Origin: Pelargonium nanum
Taxonomy: Eukaryota > Streptophyta > Magnoliopsida > Geraniales > Geraniaceae
Assembly (NCBI GenBank): GCA_036897485.1
Contig: JAYMTF010000072.1
Location: 1 to 58,216, forward strand
Reading direction: 5' to 3'
Length of the DNA: 58,216 bases
The position numbers were made by a program, and so were the translations under genes. Shown here one piece after another: positions 48,633-58,216 of this stretch. The notes beneath the pieces are model-generated. The model was not told the origin of the DNA and made no database searches. It was given only the letters and a program-made list of their open reading frames with translations. How positions within the stretch are numbered: position 1 is the first letter of the stretch; the number at the start of each line of letters is the position of its first letter.

Positions 48633-51600
48633 TCAAGTTACCTTCACCTTCAGCCATAAAGTCTGAAACGCCGATGAGACACCACGCTGCATTCTGTGTA
48701 TTAAACCAATATCATGTTTCTGCATGCCGGACAACAGCCACTGGTAATCAGACAATGCAGCATCGGACAGGGGTTCCAAGAACTCGCACTTAGCCAGAAT
48801 CTCGGGTGGTGGAACTCCGGCAACAAGGTTCGTATCCATCTTTGGCCTGCCTTTACTGAGCTCTTTAGGCACTTCAACTTGATCACTTTCTAGGTATGAG
48901 GGAGATGCACCTGGAACTACTTCCTGCTTGAAAGGAAGTGCTCTTGCGGGTTGCAAGCAGAACTCTATCCATTGATGCACCAGTGGAGATGGTCCCCTAA
49001 CTCGCCCACCGATTTCTTCTGCTGTTTTTACTTTGGAAGGAGCTGCGGGAATAGCCTGCAAGTAGAAAACAACTTATTTATCCGAGGAGATGTTATTAAT
49101 CGTAACTGTAAAGGACCAACTACATTAAGAGCTCAAATTGATAGTTGGAGGCCCATATATTAACTCTCTCAAGTGCTAGCTCATTATCGCTTTGCACCTC
49201 AACTAAAAGCTCAAGGGGATAGCTGAAGACCCAATATTAACTTTATACTCTAGCAAGCTTCCTCACGTGCAAGCCCATCTCCACAGGCCTTTTTCTTGCC
49301 TCAAACTCGTAACCCTTTGGGCAATGAGGCTCTGATACCATGTAGATGACTAACTCAACTAAACGCTGATGATTGAATGCCCAGTATTAATTTTACACTC
49401 CAACAGGTAACAGACTATTCTTCTGTTAACTAAGCGTGGGGGACAAAATTGAAATTGTACTGTTCCTACCAAGTCATTGAAACCCCAGCAGATGTTCAAT
49501 ATGTTCCATTTTGATGATTATTTTGGTAGCTTTTGGATTATTACTTATTAGAATTTTTGTTAGAATGAGATTCATATTCTTCATGTTTGAACAAGGACTT
49601 GGTCATGAGAATGGCTTTGGAATAGGAATCTCATTCCCATTCCGAAACTCTTAATCCAAATTCAACCTAATACTATATAGAGAAAGAAGTAAAACAAGCC
49701 AACATGAATTTGGGCATACCCATAGATCTGCCCATAAGCTTGCTCCAGACTTGGGAACCATTACTGCAACATCGGACATGCGTTTGGCAGCAGGAACAAC
49801 ATCACTACTCCACCCAACGGCCACCCAAACATCTCCAACTCCAAATGCTTTCAGATAGTGTGTGCTATCAAATAGTCGAACCTACATCACGCCAAAACAA
49901 AATAGATGTAAAATCATATGTAATCCAACTTGCACGAGGTCAGAATAAGGTTTGTAGAAACCTCATGAAGGGTAATACGGCAATCAAAAGTTAACAGGCT
50001 AAGTTGAAGATAGTAGATAATAACTTAATATTCATTACCGTATTTACTATTTAGGAATTTGAGATTCTGTTCAAAGTTAACCTCTTTTGAAAATAACCCT
50101 TCGGAGAATCATTTCATTTCAAAAAAAAAAAAAAAACCTTCGGAGAATGCTCACTCATATACGTTTAACAAGTCTAGCAGTTTTTATTTAATTTATTTAC
50201 AAGTGATCATCAGATGAAACAACCCATCTCTAATCAAATACCTGATTTCTGAATGACGCAAGATTTTGCTGAACAGCATCCCTCCCACCGGCAACTTCCA
50301 ACTGGATGTTACTTGTGTTGTAAGATGCCCCCATATACTTTAAAACTGCACCAATGACTTCTCTAGGACAATTAATCATTGCAATTTTCCCTGCAAGCCC
50401 AGGCTGCCACATATCAGCCCAGTCCTGCAATATAAATTTACTTCTCTTTAATGCTATATATATGAATATATCAAAGATAAATTCTTAATCCACTGAAAAT
50501 CTATAACAGCATAGTCAAGATAAGGGCTGAGAATTGGATACAGAGAAACAAAGAATGTTATATATTTTTAACAATACACTACAGAAATGGATGCATATAA
50601 ACCTTTTGTTGAATGTCATCACTTCTGTTTGTATGCTATATAGTTTTTGGCTTTATGCAGTACAAAACATACAGAAACATATTTTATAATGTGTGTCAAG
50701 CAACATCATAATACATTTGACGAAGCTGTGAAACAATACACTAATTTCAAAGAAAAACTACCTCTATGGGGGCTAATTTATGCTTCTGAAATTTACTTTT
50801 CTTGTACGCTATCACAATGCTGCCCCATCGATAAGGAGCAGCCCAGATTTTACCTTCTGGGTCAATTTCTCCTTCATGGTTCCTGCGTAAATATATCTGA
50901 TACCTTTTTAGTGAGAGTAAAATTATATTGTAAAGGCTATAGAAATAAGAACAGAAATGAACAGATACGGTACTTCCTAAATCAGATAAACACAGCATGA
51001 CTCAAGGAGAAAATATAATCACATCATTAAAGTGTTTCACAAGCTAACTAATGGCTTTGAGTGCAATGGGAAACTCAAATATGTGTAAACATCAGTTTAG
51101 GGCAGCGGAATTGGAGTATATCTTAAAAGGAGAAATAAAAATTTGTCAAATGTATGAAGCGTCTAAATACCCCCCTTGAATTAGACAAACGCTATTTACG
51201 CTACATACAAATTTTCAGTAGAAAGTACTTGTGAGGATGCAAATAACCAATTGTACTCTTACCTTCCATCGTTCACTTAACCCTTTGAACCATTCTTGGT
51301 CTTCTGCCTCTGGTATTGGTTCAATAATAGATTTTTTAATGCCTAAACTGAGCCATGAATCAGCAAAACTAACAACATCAGCGGCCGCGGCAGATTTAGG
51401 CTTCACAGTACCTTGGGTAAAAGGCATAGATAGATCAGAAAAGATGCCCTCAAGAGTTGCATCGAACTTAGAGTGAAACCTCAATCTCTTTCCTTGAGAT
51501 TGGATAAACTCCTGCATGTAAAACAATATAAAGACATCAGAAACTTGAGCAAACAGCAATGTTTAGTTAGCATTTGAACTAGAAATTTTGCTCAGAGTTG

Positions 51601-52922
51601 GGAATCAAGAATGGAAATGGGAATGAGAATAAGACTTTTTTATCATGAGATCCAATAATATAAATTCAAACGCTACCTTAAAATCTATTATATTTCAAGG
51701 CATATCCATCTAAGGCCCAATAAAGAAGATACAGCACCAATACCAAATTAGGAGAACTTGATTGAAAAGCATATTCATTTATGCAAAAAACATAGTTAAG
51801 CCCCTATATCAATTAAGATCATGATCTCCCATTTGTACCAAGTCAGATTACACTAAAATATAGTAACATGAAAGAGCAATAGAAAGTAAAATAACAAGAA
51901 CCACCTTAATCCAAGAAGGCGGTACGGAGGCACGTAGCGCCACTAATCTGAAATGGGCAGTCAAAGGATAAACTTTAGTTTTCCAAGCTTCAAAGGCTGC
52001 TCTGGACTCTTCATCCTTAAATTCCAATACATCATCACTAGTTTCACCAGCTGCTGCATTTGCCAAAAAAAAAAAAGAATTGTCAAGAACACCACCAAAT
52101 AAAGATAACCTTGACTGCAGACATACATTCTGAATCATCAGTCCAAATTAGTATTTGAAGTAGCCGATTTGAAATTTGAAGTTGCAGAACAGACTGAGAC
52201 AGGTAGTTGAATTTTGGATGAAATGTTTTTGCAACTGTCATTTTTCGATACAGTTCCTATCCAATTCAAACTTTTTCAGATTCCGACACCTGAATTTGGA
52301 TTCTTTTTCTTTTTCTTCTCCTAAATTCTCCAACTCTCTTCACCTTCTAATTTAGCTAGCTCTAAATTTCATTTTTTTTCTTCATCATCATAGTCATCAC
52401 CTTCTTCTTCTTTCCAAACTTTTGCTCTAGCATGACCAGCTTGCCTAAAACTATAACTATAGCAAACACAAGTAATGCTAATTAAGCAACAAGCAGTAAC
52501 AAACAACTGAAATTACCTTGAATTTTTTGCTTCTCGTCTGATTCTTCCTCATTCTCTCGCTCCTGAGGCGCAGGAACAGCAAGAGCAGCAGGGGCTAAGT
52601 GTGCACCGCGAAAGCCCAAACCGAAGCCGAATGCTGCAATAAAAAGTACGGCAGAAGAGGCCGCGATCCGGAGAAGCAGAGAATAGGAAGGAGGCGATTT
52701 GATACCAAATTCATCGGAACGGGAGAGAGGTTCGCCGGAGGAGGCTGCCGGAGTGATGAGAATGCGATTGCTGGAGAATCGGAGACTGTGATTCGTATGA
52801 GAGTAGCGAGCAGGTAAGCTAGTAGCTTTAGGGTTTAGAAGATTGTGACGGTGAAGATGATGATAGTTGGATTTGGATTGTTGAACTGAGACAGAGAGAC
52901 GACATGAAGCGGATAGGGTCAT
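48633..52922 (-). CDS. Plant PotD-like spermidine/putrescine-binding protein (At1g31410-like)
   Basis: Homologue of bacterial periplasmic polyamine-binding proteins. Seven exons: 52922-52517, 52053-51905, 51511-51263, 50896-50762, 50424-50242, 49881-49720, 49055-48633. They join in phase to 568 aa. The N-terminus is Ser/Arg/His-rich and lacks acids, like a plastid transit peptide, then a hydrophobic segment (LLRIAASSAVLFIAAFGFGL). The solute-binding domain includes KIWAAPYRWGSIVIAYKKSK, PREVIGAVLKYMGASYNT, GDVWVAVGWSSDVVPAAKRM and VMVPKSGASLWADLW. The C-terminal region keeps GRVRGPSPLVHQWIEFCLQP and NLVAGVPPPEIL. Exon 6 has no internal start codon, so a simple ORF scan misses it. It is opposite and convergent to the FEI-type gene, as in Arabidopsis as far as I recall. 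Ligand and location are inferred. The exon 2 acceptor is CAGCAG (tandem). Confidence 0.88.
49100..49415 (-). mobile_element. LTR/TRIM-like element with ATGGTATCAGAGCC motif
   Basis: In the last intron of the PotD-like gene. On the minus strand it contains ACATGGTATCAGAGCCTCAT, matching the tRNA-Met primer-binding motif of plant LTR elements. The phrases GAGTGTAAAATTAATACTGG and GAGTATAAAGTTAATATTGG flank it in direct order, like short terminal repeats. No coding domain. It is related to the copy at 26400-26590. Confidence 0.5.
49520..49670. repeat. Dispersed GAATGAGAATC-type element, copy 2 (PotD-like intron)
   Basis: Carries TTAGAATTTTTGTTAGAATG, TTCATGTTTGAACAAGGACT and AATCTCATTCCCATTCCG, in the same order as the copies at 55300-55445 and 55965-56130. 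A shorter relative with GGGAATCAAGAATGGAAATG lies at about 51598-51640 in another intron of the same gene. Confidence 0.6.
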
Positions 52923-52995
52923 CTCCGAGCTCCAGCTGAGGCTGAGGCAGTTTGGTTCTGGTGAATTGTGCGTTATTGACTTCACATCTCTGAGA

Positions 52996-54105
52996 CAGAA
53001 GAGTTGTTGGGCTTGGGCTTTGCTGAAGCCCAATAAAATATATAGGAGCACGGAGTTGTTGGGCTTGGGCTTTGCTGGAAAAGAGTTGTTGGGCTTTGTT
53101 GAAGCCCAATAAAATATATAGGATCACGGAGTTGTTGGGCTTGGGCTTTGCTGAAGAAGAGTCGTTGGGCTTTGCTGAAGCCCAATAAAATATATAGGAG
53201 CACGGAGTAGTTGGGCCTGGGGTTTGCTGAAAAAGAGTTGTTGGGCTTTGCTGAAGCCCGATAAAATATATAGGAGCACGGAGTTGTTGGGCCTGGGCCT
53301 TGCAGAAAGCCAAAAAATATATAGGAGCACGGAGTTGTTGGGCTTGGGCTTTTCTGGAAGAGAGTTATTGGGCTTTATTGAAGCCCAATAAATATATAGG
53401 AGGGGCTTGGGCTTTGCTGAAAAAGAGTTGTTGGGCTTTGCTGAAGCCCAATAAAATATACAGAAGCACGAGTTGTTGGTCCTGGGCCTTGCTGAAGCCC
53501 AATAAGGAGCACAGAATTGTTGGGCTTGGGATTTGCTGGAAAAGAGTTGTTGGGCTTTGCTGAAGCCCAATAAAATATAAAGGAGCACGGAGTTATTGGG
53601 CTTGGGCTTTGCTGAAAAAAAAATTTGGGCTTTTCTGAAGCCCAATAATATATAGGAGCACGGAGTTGTTGGGCTTGGGCTTTGCTGAAAAGAGTTATTG
53701 GGCTTTGCTGGAGCCCAATAAAATATATAGGAGCACGGAGTTGTTGGGCTTGAGCTTTGCTGAAAAAAGTTGTTGGGCTTTGCTGAAGCCCAATAATATA
53801 TATAGGAGCACGGAGTTGATGGGCTTGGGCTTTGCTAAAAAAATTGTTGGGCTTTTCTGAAGCCCAATAATATATAGGAGCACGGAGTTGTTGGGCTTGG
53901 GCTTTGCTGAAAACGAATTGTTGGGATTGGGCTTTGTTGAAGCCCAATAAAATATATAGGAGTACGGAGTTGTTGGACTTGGGCTTTACTGAAAAATAGT
54001 TGTTGGGCTTCGCAGAAGCCTAATAAAATATGGAGCACGGAGCTGTTGGGCTTGGCTTTGCTGAAAGAGTTGTTGGGCTTGGGCTTTGCTGAGCCCAATA
54101 AAAGT
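52996..54105. repeat. Minisatellite of about 16 units (about 75 bp) upstream of PotD-like ATG
   Basis: About 16 imperfect units of roughly 48-80 bp. Each unit has GAGCACGGAGTTGTTGGGCT, TGGGCTTTGCTGAA, a second TTGGGCTTTGCTGAAGCCCA and AATAAAATATATAG. The TTGGGCTT-TGCTG-AAGCCCAA segment is a perfect inverted repeat. On the strand of the PotD-like gene, units carry a TATATATTTTATT TATA-like box and several TGGGCT/AGCCCA (site II-like) motifs. The array starts about 75 bp upstream of the ATG, so it must form or replace its promoter and leader. Long open frames across it in all three minus frames are repeat artefacts. Confidence 0.9.
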
Positions 54106-54513
54106 AAAAGTCTTGCCAAGCATAAGTGGATCCGATCGTGATCTCATACTAAGAACAAGATTTCTTCTTCAGTTTTTCAGGTTTAACTCAACTAATTTAT
54201 TCTTAATTTACCTCTCAAAAAAAAAAATTATCCTTAATTTTCACAAAAATAAGAAAGTGGACACTCGTTTCCAGGAGAAAAAGAGTATCAAATTTCAGAA
54301 TCATTGTTACATTTGACCATTTAACCTTACAATTATTTCCCATGAATCCTCCTTCCCAACCAAGAAGTGAAGCACTTGCTGCCTAAACAAGAAGCATCAT
54401 TACAATGAACACAACATACCACACCAACATATGAACTTGCATCCAAGGAACATAGATTATGTACCTAACTATTACAATGAATACATATACAATTCTATTC
54501 GGTCGAGTAGCAA
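54106..54513. other. Spacer between minisatellite and SH3P1-type gene
   Basis: Probable 3' UTR of the minus-strand SH3P1-type gene. AGAAAGTGGACACTCGTTTCC near 54252 resembles one end of a Stowaway-type element; no matching second end seen. Confidence 0.4.
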
Positions 54514-57500
54514 TCATGGTGTAGAGCTACCATCCATTATCTTGGTTGCTGGTGCTTTCTCCTGCCTTTCTACATATGCCGAGGGAAACCATCCAGCATT
54601 CCCTTTGCATTCTCCTTCGGACCATCCATTAGGCGCCACCTAATAAACAAGAAAATAAGCAGATTCGGTAAATGGAACTCCAAAGTATGGCTTTGATCCT
54701 TGGATGTCTTCTAATTTTCACGTAAGCATGTTGTTTTGGATCAAAGGTGTTGCTGATGTATACAAGATTCATTCATATGCAACAATTTTCTTTTCTGTTT
54801 GTTCCTTATTAATGTCCATCATAAGTATATCCGACACGTGAGTTCGGATCTAAAGCATCACGAGTTTTAGAAGGAACAGACCAACAGCTAAGAAATAAAT
54901 ACCTGGCGTACCACCACATAATCATCAATGGACAGACTTAACTCCCCATCCGCTTGAGCATCGAATGGGTGTATGACCTGGCCGTAAAGGGGAAAGAATC
55001 AAGATTGCGAACTAAACAAGACATTATCAACTCGGAAAGGAATGGATCAAAAGATAGAGGAAGCGTTTGGGTTGAAATTTTGGGAAAACTACCAAAATTA
55101 TCATTAAACTATCAAGATATCTTGCCGATTTGGTCCCAAACTAATTTTATGCAAAATGGTCCCCCACGTGATGTAACGTCGAGGACTATTTTGGTCGGCT
55201 TTCGATAGTTGACAGACCATTCTCGCATAAAACTAGCTCAGGAGCCAAATTGGTCAGGTCCTCGTAGTTCAGGGACTATTTTACCAGTTTATTCTAGAAT
55301 TTTTGTTTAGGAATGAGAATCAAAAATGAAAATAGGAATGAATTCTTCATGTTTGCCTTAAGACTTTTTGTTTGTGAGAATCACTTAGGATCAGGAATCA
55401 CATTCTTGATTCTCATTCCCATTTTTAAAAATTAACCCCAAAGCTACCCAGCTTTCAAGCAAAACACTCAATCAGGAAAGGCAAGAGTCCTCAGACCTGA
55501 TCTACAATGTTGAGCTAAACTATATATACGGTAACATCAGATCGGCTGCGAGAGGCCTTACTTTTGCAATGAAGTATGTGTTATTTGGATTAGCATGTCC
55601 ATGGACATCGAATCCATTCAAACTTCCGTCCTTGTGTGGAGGACTGTGCACATCTCTGTCCATGGTCATTGAGTGCAATGAATACTCTTTCGATTGTTTC
55701 TCCAGAATCATCTAACACCAAAAACAAATTTAACTAAGACAGACATAAGATTTCTCATTCAACTCAACAAGAACTTAGAGCATCAGAGCCTCACCAAATG
55801 TGACGCGCATTAGTTTCATACCTCAGCGTGCAGTTTCTCTAAAATATTGAGAACACTTCGATGATAAGATCGCTCAGCATCCACCTACACGGTGATTTCT
55901 TTTTAGTTCCAACAACAGAGCTTGTGTAGATCAAAAACTAGATTGAAACAAAGCATCACTAAGTAGTGTTTGAATTAGAATTTTTGTTAAGGAATAGGAA
56001 TCAAGAACAAGAATGGGAATGGGAATATGTTTATATTAAGATAGTTAAGAAATGAGAATCAATTATTGACATGGAAATCAGATTTTCATAGTTCATGTTT
56101 GGATTAGGATTTTTTGGTCATGAAGATAATAGAAAAATAAATAATAAAGAGCTATACCATTGTACAAAGCCGTTGAAATGTGATTTGTTGTTGCTGCTCC
56201 TCTACTGACAGCATAGCGGCAGTTGCTTCTTTCCCGAGAGCCCTCATTGAAGATTTAAGGTCGGTCAATCTAGCTTCTGCATTTTGAAGCCTCGTGTAAC
56301 TCTCTATTGAAATATCAGAATCCCGGGACTTTGTTCGGCGCCTCAATACATCAGCCGCCTGATGAGAGAATATATCAGTATGAAAATACTTCGCATATTA
56401 CACCATCATATTAACCGAGAATCTGAGATGTTGGATCATAAACATTACCTGAGCATCAACCTCTTGGCGGATTTGGTCATAACGGTGAGTCAATTGGCGA
56501 GCATCCTCCAAAGGAGCTCCCTTTATTAGTACCCGCAATGGCTCAGAAACCTACAAATTTAAGCTTGTAATGAAATTAGAAACACGAGTTTTTTCAATAT
56601 ACATTGAACTTCCTGCAACTGAATAAACGGCATTAAGCAACTGAAACCAAACTGGCCAAACTAGAAAATTGGGACTATTTTACCAATTTATTCTAAATTG
56701 GGTCTCAACACGTGACACAACACGAAATAAGCCTGTTTGTGCTCATGTCGTGTCAACACAACCCATTTAATTAAACATGTCGTGTTTGTGTTGACTGTTG
56801 GCCTATACAACACAGTCAACATTCAACACGACACACATGAACGAATTGTAAACTCCGTTGAAAATAAATCTAGTTGTCATGAGACTTATTCGACACAAAA
56901 TATCCAAGTATTCCTCCAAATCCTTGAGTCTACCCATCAAATTTCTATGAAGTTTCATCGTAGTCAAAAACCAACCTGATTGCCAAGTATCTCAAGCAAT
57001 GTTTCCATCTCTTTTTCCATTGAACTACGCGACTCGCCAAAATGAATAGCGGCTCTTGCAAGAGGGAAATTATTGTTTTGATTCTCAACTCCATATTTGC
57101 AGCAATCTTCAGCCAACTTTTTTACTGTCATATATATAATAATAAAACGAAAGGTCATGCACCAACCATCAATGTATTAACCCAATGCAAGAGAGAAACA
57201 AAACACTACTCACCGATCTTCATTTGCTTTGAGCTTGTGGAAATAAAACCTTCAATACCACGAACAACATTCCTTTGAAAATGCTGTGTAACATAATAGT
57301 ATTTTTAAACTGTGTTCAGATTAAACAATTGCGGATGTATTAGGTGACGTAGATGGATCATCATCACAGTTTTCACAAATCAGAAGAAACCTCGAAATTG
57401 TTTGAGAGACGCGAAGTGAATGCATTGTAGTACCTTAGCATCCCTCGTGGAGTTGTATAGATTTTGAAGCTGTTTGTGACACTGAACTTCATCTTCATCA

Positions 57501-57547
57501 ATCATCACAGCTTCATTGCCAAAATGTCCCAATTGTTTCAAAACCGC
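54514..57547 (-). CDS. SH3P1: SH3P1-type BAR-SH3 domain protein, 5' exon beyond the window
   Basis: Partial gene. Nine exons read: 57547-57434, 57283-57214, 57124-56976, 56550-56449, 56358-56158, 55884-55822, 55711-55562, 54977-54903, 54639-54514, all in phase, giving 349 aa to the stop. The first exon (about 20 residues in homologues) is not found to 58216 and should lie to the right. The BAR part includes AVLKQLGHFGNEAV, GAPLEDARQLTHRYDQIRQE and EARLTDLKSSMRALGKEA; a C-terminal SH3 domain reads HPFDAQADGELSLSIDDYVV then GWSEGECKGNAGWFPSAYVE. The family binds membranes and clathrin-related partners in vesicle traffic and autophagy. The linker is short compared with Arabidopsis SH3P1 (At1g31440), which I recall as longer and repetitive. 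Confidence 0.9.
55075..55300. mobile_element. Foldback element, GGTCCC / GGACTATTTT type, copy 2
   Basis: In the last but one SH3P1 intron. The left part has GAAAACTACCAAAATTATCA and CGATTTGGTCCC; the right part reverse-complemented begins AAACTGGTAAAATAGTCC and contains GACCAATTTGGCTCC. Internal halves TAATTTTATGCAAAATGGTC and TTCTCGCATAAAACTAG also pair. Related to 46930-47275. Confidence 0.55.
55300..55445. repeat. Dispersed GAATGAGAATC-type element, copy 3 (SH3P1 intron)
   Basis: Adjoins the foldback element. It contains TTTAGGAATGAGAATCAAAA, GAATTCTTCATGTTTGCC and ATTCTTGATTCTCATTCCCA. The two ends pair partly as inverted repeats. Confidence 0.6.
55965..56130. repeat. Dispersed GAATGAGAATC-type element, copy 4 (SH3P1 intron)
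   Basis: Has GTGTTTGAATTAGAATTTTT, GAATAGGAATCAAGAACAAG, AATGGGAATGGGAATATG, and an end with GTTTGGATTAGGATTTTTTG. Same word order as the copies at 49520 and 55300. Confidence 0.6.
56700..56860. repeat. CGACAC / GTGTCGTG-type dispersed repeat (SH3P1 intron)
   Basis: Contains CACGTGACACAACACGAAAT, CATGTCGTGTCAACACAACC and CAACACGACACACATGAACG around a TTAATTAAACATGTCG centre; parts are inverted copies of each other. Similar words recur at about 36829-36985, 20320-20440, 19375-19510 and 7140-7600. Confidence 0.5.
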
Positions 57548-58216
57548 CTGTTAAATAGCAAACAAGCTTATCTTCCCATTTTAGAGAATCCCCATTCTAA
57601 ACTATAAATTGTGAAGAAAAAAAATCCTATTGAGTTTATAACCAGTATTGGTGCAACGATAAGGCCGCATAGATAAATGACACTCACAGACCCTTTTTAG
57701 AGAAATGCTGTGCGTCCCAAATATAGTATAGAACAACGCGCCAATTACTGGTTGAATCACATTGCGTCAAGTGTACAATTTGTCTTACAAACAGGGCGCT
57801 CCGCATTGTAAATTCATGGGAGAGTGATGGTTTTGCATATAACGGTTTGTTATTCATTTAAACTAAATTTTAAACCACAAAAATGAGAAATATAATCATC
57901 TTGTACAAAAAAAACATATAGATACAAAATTTGGGGATAATAACACTTATCCCCTTTTTATTGGGTATCATCAAACTTAGACTAACAGAGAACAACACAG
58001 ATCTAAACTACAACACCACCAATTATTTTCTTTCTTGTATCAATTAAAGCTTAAAAAAGCAAACTTGAAAGCAAAAATCCAAAATAAAACCCAAAAATCT
58101 TAGAAATTCATGTACACATATCTTGAACTTGGTAATTAGAAAATCAATGCAACACAAGACTAACACAGATCTAAACTACAACACCACCAATTATTTTCTT
58201 TCTTGTATCAATTAAA
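57548..58216. other. SH3P1 first-intron sequence with a 55-bp direct repeat
   Basis: No SH3P1 first exon found. A 55-bp stretch beginning AACACAGATCTAAACTACAA at 57994-58048 is repeated exactly at 58162-58216, 168 bp later and running to the window end. The array may continue beyond. Confidence 0.6.

Noticed and set aside
53124..53947. Long open frames (161-190 codons) through the minisatellite on the minus strand
   Set aside because: Unit length is near a multiple of three and lacks stops in several frames at once. All three minus frames are open and encode the same repeated peptide words, so they are repeat artefacts rather than genes.

Overview
This is a piece of a plant nuclear genome, from a eudicot and probably a rosid; I cannot name the species. 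The evidence is GT-AG introns, AT-rich intergenic DNA, plant-only families (GT-2-type trihelix factors, NIP aquaporin, FEI-type LRR kinase, RLCK) and many small plant-type repeats. I could model ten protein-coding genes. Nine are complete as read. The tenth, at the right edge, lacks its first coding exon. All joins were checked by hand for splice dinucleotides and reading phase.

Layout from left to right: a GTL1-type trihelix factor (minus, 1011-4145); about 9.8 kb of AT-rich DNA holding exon-like fragments and short tandem duplications; a DUF604/Fringe-like glycosyltransferase (minus, 13909-15789); an AT-rich gap; a receptor-like cytoplasmic kinase with an HGD motif (plus, 21060-22274); a plastid FAX4/TMEM14-type transporter (plus, 24180-26232); a repeat-bearing gap; a NIP5;1-type boric acid channel (plus, 30681-32789) with an AUG-stop element in its leader; a phytochrome-interacting-type ankyrin protein (minus, 33832-36064), divergent from a single-trihelix GT-3-like factor (plus, 37241-39838); a FEI-type LRR receptor kinase (plus, 41868-47838); a plant PotD-like polyamine-binding protein (minus, 48633-52922) with a roughly 1.1-kb minisatellite directly upstream of its start; and a BAR-SH3 protein of the SH3P1 type (minus, 54514 to beyond the edge).

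From memory, the order matches two Arabidopsis chromosome 1 blocks: GTL1 / DUF604 / kinase / FAX4 (At1g33240-At1g33265), and PotD-like / FEI1 / SH3P1 (At1g31410-At1g31440). NIP5;1 (At4g10380) sits in Arabidopsis beside At4g10390, a paralogue of the kinase here. The window therefore looks like a less-fractionated ancestral segment. The genes do not form one pathway, although several relate to epidermal growth, cell walls and membranes.

The most interesting non-genic signals are the ATGTAA in the NIP5;1 leader, the TATA- and TGGGCT-bearing minisatellite at the PotD-like promoter, the repeat-built introns (MITEs, foldback elements, tandem arrays), and an unexplained set of exon-like minus-strand segments at 11.27-13.83 kb. 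I saw no CRISPR array, rRNA or convincing functional tRNA.
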